Part shown: in pieces, positions 57,719 to 64,000 of the stretch | Numbering within the stretch: position 1 is the stretch's first letter | Layout: the number at the start of each line of letters is the position of its first letter | Source: Streptomyces sp. NBC_00775 | GTDB lineage: Bacteria > Actinomycetota > Actinomycetes > Streptomycetales > Streptomycetaceae | Reading direction: 5' to 3' | Assembly (NCBI RefSeq): GCF_036347135.1 | Contig: NZ_CP108938.1 | Location: forward strand, 1,054,001-1,118,000 | DNA length: 64,000 nt | Notes under the pieces: model-generated | What the model saw: only the letters and a program-made list of their open reading frames with translations | Told to the model about the DNA's origin: nothing | Databases searched by the model: none | Made by a program: the position numbers and the translations under genes

Positions 57719-58255
57719 ATGTCTGACATGACCGAAACCACGCCCGGCTGGCTGTCTCCCGACGAGCTGGGAATGGCCCGCGAACGCATGCCGATCCTGT
57801 ACGTCGAAGCGGTACCCGTACGCGTCGACGACAACGGCGAAGTCACCCACATCGGACTCCTGCTGCGCATCGGGCCGGACGGGACGGTCACCCGCGCCCT
57901 CGTCTCCGGCCGAGTGCTGCACCACGAGCGGGTCCGGGACGCCCTCCTGCGCCACTTGGAGAAGGACCTCGGCCCGGTGGCACTGCCGCGGGTCCCGGCC
58001 TCCCTGCAGCCCTTCACCGTCGCCGAGTACTTCCCGACGCTGGGAGTCACGCCCTTCCACGACCCCCGCCAGCACGCCGTGTCCCTCGCGTACATCGTCC
58101 CGGTGACCGGCGACTGCCGCCCCCGGCAGGACGCGCTCGACCTGGTCTGGTTCAGCCCCGAGGAGGCCTCGTCACCGATGGTCATCGACGAGATGCCCGG
58201 CGGGCAGGGCGTGCTGCTGAAGCAGGCCCTGGCACATGTCGGCTGCCTGTCCTGA
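57719..58255 (+). CDS. DUF4916/NUDIX-like protein
   Basis: A 178-residue protein close to a conserved actinobacterial family (GWLSPDELGMARERMPILYV, LGPVALPRVPASLQPFTVAE, DALDLVWFSPEEA). It has the NUDIX-type beta layout, but the GX5EX7REUXEEXGU box is not evident, so catalysis is doubtful. A TATGAT at 57707-57712 ends six bases before ATG, so the mRNA is probably leaderless. It is widely conserved as a core gene, so it may not belong to the caspase system next to it. Confidence 0.85.
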   Translation: MSDMTETTPGWLSPDELGMARERMPILYVEAVPVRVDDNGEVTHIGLLLRIGPDGTVTRALVSGRVLHHERVRDALLRHLEKDLGPVALPRVPASLQPFTVAEYFPTLGVTPFHDPRQHAVSLAYIVPVTGDCRPRQDALDLVWFSPEEASSPMVIDEMPGGQGVLLKQALAHVGCLS

Positions 58256-58271
58256 ACGGGGGCATGCGGAA

Positions 58272-58303
58272 AGGCCGTCTTCTCATCGCTGAGAAAACGG
58301 CCT
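58272..58303. terminator. Bidirectional hairpin between DUF4916 gene and tRNA-Pro
   Basis: AGGCCGTCTTCTCA (58272-58285) pairs with TGAGAAAACGGCCT (58290-58303) with one mismatch and loop TCGC. The gene and the tRNA converge on it. Confidence 0.8.
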
Positions 58304-58323
58304 CCGACCTGCTCAAAAGCTGG

Positions 58324-58397
<74 letters not shown>

Positions 58398-58498
58398 ATG
58401 CGTTTCACCCGCGGTGCCCCGCGTGATCGTGCGAACAGAACTTTACCCCACGTCGGGGGCTGCTCCGAAGGGGGCGCGGGACGCGCGACAATCGGCGT

Positions 58499-59023
58499 AT
58501 GAGCGGGACATCTGAGGCGCGGCAGGGCGACGGGCGCGATCGAGACACGCAGGGGCGGGCGCGGAGCGCCCGGCCGCGCGACGGGCTGGGGCGCCCCCTG
58601 CCGTACGGAGCGGACGGGGTGGAACGGCAGCCGGAAGGTGTCGTACGCGGCCCCGAGGAGACGGTCACCGAGGCGCAGGCGCTGCTGGAGGCGGGGAAAC
58701 CGTTCCACGCGCACGAGGTCTTCGAGGACGCCTGGAAGACCGGCCCCGAGGACGAGCGGGCGCTCTGGAAGGGGCTGGCCCAGCTCGCGGTGGGGCTCAC
58801 GCACGCGGCCCGCGGGAACACGACGGGCGGCGCCCGGCTGCTGCGGCGCGGCGCCGGGGCGGTCGAGGAATGGGCGTCGGGTAACGGCCGCGAGCGGCCG
58901 TATGGGCTGGATCTCGCGGAACTGGGCGCCTGGGCACGGGAGTTGGCGGGGGTCGTGGAACGGGACGGCACGGCGGTCAGCGCGCGGGAGTGGGCGCCAC
59001 GGCTGCGCGGGCGGGGCGTCTGA
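58499..59023 (+). CDS. DUF309 domain protein
   Basis: A 174-residue protein. After a 50-residue disordered, charged start comes the DUF309 helical domain with AGKPFHAHEVFEDAWKTGPE and ALWKGLAQLAVGLTHAARGN, whose H-x3-E and W pattern marks the family. Function is unknown; some members sit near metal or heme genes. No ribosome site is obvious, so the ATG at 58499 may be the transcript start. Confidence 0.85.
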   Translation: MSGTSEARQGDGRDRDTQGRARSARPRDGLGRPLPYGADGVERQPEGVVRGPEETVTEAQALLEAGKPFHAHEVFEDAWKTGPEDERALWKGLAQLAVGLTHAARGNTTGGARLLRRGAGAVEEWASGNGRERPYGLDLAELGAWARELAGVVERDGTAVSAREWAPRLRGRGV

Positions 59024-59104
59024 CCAGGAATCCCCGTGCCGGGTCACCGGTCCGATCCCGGGTGCGGTGCGTCCACTGTCAGTGGCGTGCGGCAGACTCT
59101 CGGT

Positions 59105-59875
59105 GTGCGAAAGATTCATGTCATCGGCATCGGGGCGGGCGACCCCGATCAGCTCACGCTGCAGGCGGTCAAAGCGCTCAAGGGCACGGACGTGTTCTTC
59201 ATCCTCGACAAGGGCGAGGTGAAGTCCGACCTCGTCCAGCTTCGCCGTGACATCCTCGACGCGCACATACCGGAGGGGGCGTACCGCCTGGTCGAGGCCC
59301 GCGACCCGGACCGCGACCGTTCCGCGGGGGGCGCGGCGTACTCGCCGGCCGTCGGGGACTGGCGCAGCGCCCGCGCGGACATCTACGAGCAGCTGATCGC
59401 CGAGGAGCTGGGCGAGGACGAGAGCGGCGCGTTCCTGGTGTGGGGCGATCCCGCGCTGTACGACAGCACGCTCGGCATCCTGGAGGAGATCCTGGACCGG
59501 GGCGCGGTGGCGTTCACCTACGACGTCGTGCCCGGCATCAGCAGCGTCTCCGCACTCGTCGCCCGGCACCGCACGGGGCTGAACCGGGTCGCCCGCCCCG
59601 TCCAGATCACCACGGGCCGCCGCCTCGCGGAGGGCTTCCCCGACGGCGTCGACGACGTGGTCGTCATGCTGGACGCCCACCAGACGTTCCGGCAGTACGC
59701 CGACGAGGACATCGACATCTACTGGGGCGCCTACATCGGCACGCCCGACGAGATCCTCGCCTCCGGCCCCATAGCCGAGGCGGCTCCCCGTATCGAGCGC
59801 CTGCGGGCCGAGGCCCGGGAACGCAAGGGCTGGATCATGGACACGTATCTGCTGCGCAGGCATCCGCGGGGGTAG
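59105..59875 (+). CDS. cobF: Precorrin-6A synthase (deacetylating)
   Basis: A 256-residue tetrapyrrole methylase: KIHVIGIGAGDPDQLTLQAV at the start, FLVWGDPALYDSTLG in the middle, and VVPGISSVSALVARHR. These fit CobF of the aerobic cobalamin pathway, which methylates C-1 and expels acetate. The GTG at 59105 follows a CAGACT -10-like box and lacks a ribosome site, so it is probably leaderless. cobK lies 2.8 kb away on the other strand. Confidence 0.9.
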   Translation: MRKIHVIGIGAGDPDQLTLQAVKALKGTDVFFILDKGEVKSDLVQLRRDILDAHIPEGAYRLVEARDPDRDRSAGGAAYSPAVGDWRSARADIYEQLIAEELGEDESGAFLVWGDPALYDSTLGILEEILDRGAVAFTYDVVPGISSVSALVARHRTGLNRVARPVQITTGRRLAEGFPDGVDDVVVMLDAHQTFRQYADEDIDIYWGAYIGTPDEILASGPIAEAAPRIERLRAEARERKGWIMDTYLLRRHPRG

Positions 59876-59915
59876 CGCACGCCCCGGCGACGGTACGCCG
59901 GGCGGGTGACCCCGC

Positions 59916-62036
59916 ATGCAGCGGGCGTCCGCCGGTGTGATGGTGGCGAATGTGACGACCATCGAGGAAACCGCGCCGCCCGCGGCGGAGGCACCCGGGC
60001 CGCCCTTGCTGGACAAACGGCGCCGCAACGTCGTCTTCGTGACGATCATGCTGGGCATGCTCCTCGCCGCGCTGGACCAGACGATCGTGGGCACCGCCCT
60101 GCCGACGATCGTGTCGGATCTGGGCGGCGCGGCACATATGTCGTGGGTGGTGACGTCGTACCTGCTGGCCGAGACCGTGGCGACGGTGCTGGTCGGCAAG
60201 TTCGGTGATCTGTTCGGCCGCAAGGTGGTCTTCCAGGCGTCGGCGATCATCTTCATCACCGGTTCCTTCCTGTGCGGCCTCGCCACGAACATGTCGCTGC
60301 TGATCGCCTGGCGGGCCATGCAGGGCATCGGCGCGGGCGGTCTGATGGTGACCGCCATGGCGCTGATCGCCGATGTCATTCCGCTGCGGGAGCGGGGCAA
60401 GTACCAGGGTGCGATCGGTGCCGTCTTCGGCGTGGCCACCGTCATCGGGCCGCTGCTCGGCGGGCTCTTCACCGACCATCTGTCCTGGCGCTGGGCGTTC
60501 TACATCAACGTGCCCATCGCGATCCTCGTGGTCTTCGCCGCGGCCCGCACCATCCCCGTGGTGAAGTCGGCGGTCCGCCCCGTCATCGACTATCTGGGCA
60601 TCGCGCTCGTCGCGGTCGGCGCCAGCTCACTGATCCTGGCGACGAGTTGGGGTGGCAACGAGTACGCGTGGGGGTCGGCCACCATCATCGGCCTGTTCGT
60701 GGGCGGTGTGCTCGCGCTCGGGCTGTTCTGCTGGGTCGAGACGCGCGCGGCCCAGCCGATGCTGCCGATGCGGCTGTTCAGCAACCCGGTCTTCACGGTC
60801 TGCTCGATCCTCAGCTTCATCGTGGGCTTCGCGATGCTCGGCGCGATGACGTTTCTGCCGACGTATCTGCAGTACGTCGACGGGGACTCGGCCACCGTCT
60901 CCGGTGTCCGCACGCTCCCCATGGTCATCGGTCTGCTCATCGCGTCCGTCTTCAGCGGCAACGTGGTCAGCAAGACCGGGCAGTACCGCATCTTCCCGAT
61001 CATCGGCTCGCTGGTGATGGCCGTCGGGCTGTACCTGCTCTCGCTCATGGGTCCGGACACGGGTGCCTGGCTGGCGTCGCTGTACATGTTCGTGCTCGGT
61101 ACCGGGATCGGCCTGTGCATGCAGGTGCTGACGATCGCCGTGCAGAACACCGTCGAATACGTCGACCTCGGCACCGCGACGTCCGGCGTCACCTTCTTCC
61201 GTACGCTGGGCAGTTCGTTCGGCACGGCCGTCTTCGGCACGATCTACACCAACACGCTGAAGCCGAACCTCGCCGACGGGGTCAAGGAGGCCGCGGCGAC
61301 GGGCGCGGCGGACGTGGCCACGATCACCCAGGCCGCGCAGAGCCCGGAGGCGCTGCACCAACTGCCGTCGGCCGCGGCCCAGCCCATCATCGAGGCGTAC
61401 GCAGACACGCTCCAGACGGTCTTCCTCTGGACGGTGCCGGTCGCGCTCCTCGGCTTCGTCGTGGCGCTCTTCCTCAAGCAGGTGCAGCTGCGCGACAGCG
61501 CGCGGATGGGCTCGACCGACATGGGCGAGGGCTTCGCCTCCCCGTCCACCGCCGATTCGCAGCGGCTTCTGGAGGCCTCGGTCGGAAAGATCATCGGCAC
61601 CACCGAAATGGACACCGCGCGCCGTATCGTCACCGGCTCCAACACCCGTCTCGACATGGCGGGCGCCTGGGCCGTGATGCAGGTGGAGCTGCTCACGCGG
61701 CTGGTCGGCCACGCCAACCTCGGGTTGATCGCCACTCGCCGCCATCTGCCGCCGGAGGTCCTCGTGCCGGTCTTCGACCGCATGGTCGAGGAGGGCTATC
61801 TCACCCGCCACGGCTCGCTCTTCTCGCACACCGAGGCGGGCGAGCGCGAGGCCCGGGTCCTCAGCGACGCCTGGGGCACCTGGCTGGCCGAGTGCGTGGA
61901 ACAGGACATCGGGCGCCCCTCCGGCAAGGACCTCCGCGCCGCCGTCGACACCATCGCCAAGCGTCTCCTCGTCGAGGACCTGACGAACGGCCTGCCGACC
62001 CAGACCCGGGAGCCGGCCTCCATCACGACGAGCTGA
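59916..62036 (+). CDS. DHA2-family MFS exporter with winged-helix-like tail
   Basis: A 706-residue drug:proton antiporter type protein with 14 predicted helices. Motifs are [19 protein letters not shown] (motif D1), [13 protein letters not shown] (motif A) and [20 protein letters not shown] (motif C). After the last helix come about 190 residues: a helical linker and then a region resembling a MarR-type winged helix ([40 protein letters not shown]). ATG 59916 is taken; a GTG at 59939 is a good alternative. Substrate unknown. Confidence 0.85.
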   Translation: MQRASAGVMVANVTTIEETAPPAAEAPGPPLLDKRRRNVVFVTIMLGMLLAALDQTIVGTALPTIVSDLGGAAHMSWVVTSYLLAETVATVLVGKFGDLFGRKVVFQASAIIFITGSFLCGLATNMSLLIAWRAMQGIGAGGLMVTAMALIADVIPLRERGKYQGAIGAVFGVATVIGPLLGGLFTDHLSWRWAFYINVPIAILVVFAAARTIPVVKSAVRPVIDYLGIALVAVGASSLILATSWGGNEYAWGSATIIGLFVGGVLALGLFCWVETRAAQPMLPMRLFSNPVFTVCSILSFIVGFAMLGAMTFLPTYLQYVDGDSATVSGVRTLPMVIGLLIASVFSGNVVSKTGQYRIFPIIGSLVMAVGLYLLSLMGPDTGAWLASLYMFVLGTGIGLCMQVLTIAVQNTVEYVDLGTATSGVTFFRTLGSSFGTAVFGTIYTNTLKPNLADGVKEAAATGAADVATITQAAQSPEALHQLPSAAAQPIIEAYADTLQTVFLWTVPVALLGFVVALFLKQVQLRDSARMGSTDMGEGFASPSTADSQRLLEASVGKIIGTTEMDTARRIVTGSNTRLDMAGAWAVMQVELLTRLVGHANLGLIATRRHLPPEVLVPVFDRMVEEGYLTRHGSLFSHTEAGEREARVLSDAWGTWLAECVEQDIGRPSGKDLRAAVDTIAKRLLVEDLTNGLPTQTREPASITTS

Positions 62037-62044
62037 CGGGCGGA

Positions 62045-62076
62045 GCCACCGCCACCGCCACCGCCACCGCCACCGC
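62045..62076. repeat. (GCCACC)5 microsatellite
   Basis: Five copies of GCCACC plus a partial copy, eight bases past the exporter stop. Not inside a gene. Confidence 0.8.
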
Positions 62077-62123
62077 AGGAAAACGACGTGCTTCCCGCCG
62101 CCCGCGGTCGCCATACTCGTGCG

Positions 62124-62639
62124 ATGGCCAGGCCCCAGTCCTCCGCTCCCGTCCGTTTCCGCGACCCGCGGCGCACCAAGTACGACTTCACCGAGTCGAT
62201 CCTGGTCCGGTGTCCGCGGTGCGAGCGGATCGCTCACGTACAGCCGGCGCCGGACGAGGAGCGACAGGGCAGACCCGGCGGGGTTTTCGCGCCGCGGCGC
62301 CTGATCTGCCGGGGCTGCGGGCTCTCACGGCAGACGGACAGCAATCGCATCGCTCTGTGGCGGAGTTCCGCCGGGCCCGCCCTGGACCCCTACTTCGGCA
62401 CCCCCCTCTGGCTCCAGACCGAGACCCGGCACGGCTGGCTGTGGGCCTACAACCTCGAACACCTCACATTCCTCCGGCAGTTCGTCGCGGCCTCGCTGCG
62501 GGAGCGGGCGCCCTGGTACGACACGGGCCAGAAGATGACGGTGGTCGCCCGGCTGCCGGTGTGGATCAAGAGTGCGAAGAACCGGGACGAGGTGCTGCGG
62601 GCCGTCGAGCGGATCCGGGGGTCCGTCAGCGCGGGCTGA
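62124..62639 (+). CDS. Zinc-ribbon hypothetical protein (171 aa)
   Basis: A zinc ribbon is formed by VRCPRCERIAHV and LICRGCGLSRQ (two C-x2-C pairs about 40 residues apart). The rest has a compact domain with LDPYFGTPLWLQTETRHGWL and a helical end. Streptomycetes keep this protein widely; its role is unknown. ATACT about ten bases before ATG suggests a leaderless transcript. Its 3' end overlaps the 3' end of cobK by 14 bases on the opposite strand. Confidence 0.8.
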   Translation: MARPQSSAPVRFRDPRRTKYDFTESILVRCPRCERIAHVQPAPDEERQGRPGGVFAPRRLICRGCGLSRQTDSNRIALWRSSAGPALDPYFGTPLWLQTETRHGWLWAYNLEHLTFLRQFVAASLRERAPWYDTGQKMTVVARLPVWIKSAKNRDEVLRAVERIRGSVSAG

Positions 62640-63372
62640 GGTCCAGCCGGGCCAGGGCCGATGCCACGTCCGGTACCGCCGTCACACCCTCCGGGAGTGG
62701 TGGGCGGCGTACGACGACCACGGGGAGGCCGAGGTCACGGGCGGCGGTGAGTTTGGCCGCCGTGGCATCGCCTCCGCTGTCCTTGGTGACCAGGACGTCG
62801 ATGCGGTGCTCGCGGAGCAAGGCCTTCTCTCCGTCCGGCGTGAACGGGCCGCGCGCCAGCAGCACTTCGGCGTCGGGGGGCAGCGGCGGCTCGGGCGCCT
62901 CCACCGAACGTACGAGGAAGTGGAGTCCGGCGAGATGTGCGAAGGCCGCCAGGCCCAGCCGGCCCGTGGTGAGGAAGACGCGGCGGCCCAACGCCGGGAG
63001 CAGTGCGGCGGCTTCGGTGAGGGAGGCCGCCGAGTGCCACCGGTCGCCGGGGCCGGGGCGCCAGCCCGGGCGGCGCAGCACCACGGCCGGAACTCCGGTG
63101 ACCGCAGCGGCCCGCGCGGCGTTCGCCGTGATGCCGGAGGCGAACGGGTGCGTCGCGTCCACCACGGCAGCCACGCCGTGCTCGCGCAGCCACTCCGCCA
63201 GCCCTTCCGACCCGCCGAATCCCCCGATCCGTACGTCCCCTTCGAGCGCCCCGGGCCGGGACACCCGTCCCGCGAGGGAGGTCGTCACCCGCACCCCGGG
63301 ACGCGCCGCCAGCCCGGCGGCGAGCTCGCGCGCCTCGGTGGTGCCGCCGAGGACCAGGACGTGGGGGGACAT
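62626..63372 (-). CDS. cobK: Precorrin-6A/cobalt-precorrin-6A reductase
   Basis: A 248-residue CobK/CbiJ enzyme: HVLVLGGTTEARELAAGLAA at the start, VVDATHPFASGITANAARAA in the middle, and VTKDSGGDATAAKLTAARDL near the end are family signatures. It reduces precorrin-6A to dihydro-precorrin-6B in corrin synthesis. It converges with the zinc-ribbon gene, overlapping by 14 bases. Only cobF is nearby; other cob genes must be elsewhere. Confidence 0.92.
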   Translation of the reverse strand: MSPHVLVLGGTTEARELAAGLAARPGVRVTTSLAGRVSRPGALEGDVRIGGFGGSEGLAEWLREHGVAAVVDATHPFASGITANAARAAAVTGVPAVVLRRPGWRPGPGDRWHSAASLTEAAALLPALGRRVFLTTGRLGLAAFAHLAGLHFLVRSVEAPEPPLPPDAEVLLARGPFTPDGEKALLREHRIDVLVTKDSGGDATAAKLTAARDLGLPVVVVRRPPLPEGVTAVPDVASALARLDLSPR

Positions 63373-63528
63373 GGGGTCGAGCGTACGGGGGTGGGGTGGG
63401 GAGCGGAGGTTCGGGTGGACTAGTAGGTGCGGGCGTCCGGCGGGTCCGGCGGGTCCGGCGGAGTGAGTCGGCGGCGCAGGGCGCCTGCGTGCACGTGCGT
63501 CGCGGTCGCTGATCGGTATCGTCCGGAC

Positions 63529-64000
63529 ATGGAGTCGGTACGCGCGGTCCTGATCGACATCGACGGTGTGCTCACGGTCTCGTGGGAGCCGCTGCCCGGT
63601 GCGGTCGAGGCGCTACGGCGGATCCGGGCGTCCGGGCTCGGTGTCGCCCTGGTCACCAACACGACGTCCCGTACACGCGCGTCGATCGCCGCGACCCTGG
63701 CCGGAGCCGGCTTCCCCGTGGACGCCGAGGACATCCTCACCGCACCCGCCGTCACCGCCGCGTATCTCGCCGAGCGCCATCCGGGCGCCCGGTGCACCCT
63801 GCTGAACAGCGGTGACATCGCCGAGGACCTGGCGGGCGTCACGCTGCTCGACGACACAGACACGGGCGCCGACTCCGACACCGACACCGTGCCGGATGTG
63901 GTCGTCGTGGGCGGCGCGGGTCCCGAGTTCGGCTATGCCGCGCTCAACCGGGCCTTCGGGCACCTCCAGCGGGGCGCCCGGCTGGTCGCCATGCATCGCA
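63529..64000 (+). CDS. HAD-family phosphatase, NagD/LHPP-like (cut by window edge)
   Basis: 157 residues are visible and the frame runs off the end. The N-terminal nucleophile motif is VLIDIDGVLTVSWEPLPG (D-x-D), and motif II is ALVTNTTSRTRASI. These, and PDVVVVGGAGPEFGYAALNR, place it in HAD subfamily IIA, such as NagD or phospholysine phosphohistidine phosphatase. The substrate is not predictable. ATG 63529 has no ribosome site and may be leaderless; three 9-bp GTCCGGCGG repeats lie about 80 bases upstream. Confidence 0.85.
   Translation, partial: MESVRAVLIDIDGVLTVSWEPLPGAVEALRRIRASGLGVALVTNTTSRTRASIAATLAGAGFPVDAEDILTAPAVTAAYLAERHPGARCTLLNSGDIAEDLAGVTLLDDTDTGADSDTDTVPDVVVVGGAGPEFGYAALNRAFGHLQRGARLVAMHR

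Noticed and set aside
60272..63466. A 1064-codon frame on the plus strand
   Set aside because: It runs out of frame through the exporter, the zinc-ribbon gene and the antisense of cobK, with arginine-rich filler and no domain.
63373..63528. GTCCGGCGG repeats as a regulatory array
   Set aside because: Only three short GC-rich copies in a GC-rich background; not distinctive enough.

Overview
The window looks like a piece of a Streptomyces chromosome. Coding DNA is very GC-rich with G/C in nearly every third position, many genes start with GTG or appear leaderless, there is a mycothiol-dependent formaldehyde dehydrogenase, and the intergenic repeats are of the kind common in streptomycetes. No integrase, transposase, CRISPR array or prophage is visible. 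Region 1 (about 0.6-25.5 kb, plus 34.8-36.6 kb) is a choline/glycine betaine catabolic island. Choline dehydrogenase (betA) and betaine aldehyde dehydrogenase (betB) make glycine betaine, and an OpuA-type ABC transporter imports it. A Rieske oxygenase with its own Rieske ferredoxin and FAD reductase would demethylate it to dimethylglycine plus formaldehyde. Dimethylglycine oxidase gives sarcosine, and heterotetrameric sarcosine oxidase gives glycine. GlyA and SdaA then carry carbon through serine to pyruvate. FolD, PurU and a MetF-like protein handle the tetrahydrofolate one-carbon units, and MscR with an MBL hydrolase handles free formaldehyde. The sarcosine oxidase delta and alpha subunits are fused in one reading frame through a linker made of intergenic repeat DNA. 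Nine copies of a 36-bp dual operator (two GTTGCG-N5-CGCAAC boxes, 19 bp apart) precede these genes, and an IclR-family regulator lies at the centre. Region 2 (25.5-34.8 kb) holds small stress-type genes: a STAS protein, a GNAT enzyme, a ferredoxin reductase/desaturase pair, a PRC-barrel protein, two ANTAR proteins, several tiny membrane proteins, and relics of csbD and of the 3' end of a second sdaA. Region 3 (36.7-46.1 kb) is an alpha/beta hydrolase followed by a LacI-controlled sugar operon: regulator, binding lipoprotein, two permeases, a cytoplasmic glycosidase and a secreted glycosidase with a ricin-type domain. Three perfect or near-perfect LacI boxes sit in front of it. Region 4 (46.1-58.4 kb) lies between two identical tRNA-Pro(GGG) genes in direct orientation. 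It carries a LysR/SDR pair, a Nep1-like protein, a lipoprotein, a maleylacetate reductase/intradiol dioxygenase pair, and a tightly coupled operon of a caspase-like protease, an unknown protein, a 26-aa mini-ORF and an MBL-fold hydrolase. A DUF2235 hydrolase diverges from that operon, and a DUF4916/NUDIX gene follows it. The caspase/MBL operon is the best candidate for an undescribed conflict or cell-death system. Region 5 (58.5-64 kb) has a DUF309 protein, cobF and cobK for cobalamin synthesis, a DHA2 exporter with a winged-helix-like tail, a zinc-ribbon protein and the start of a HAD phosphatase. The left edge holds the 5' part of an ABC exporter gene.
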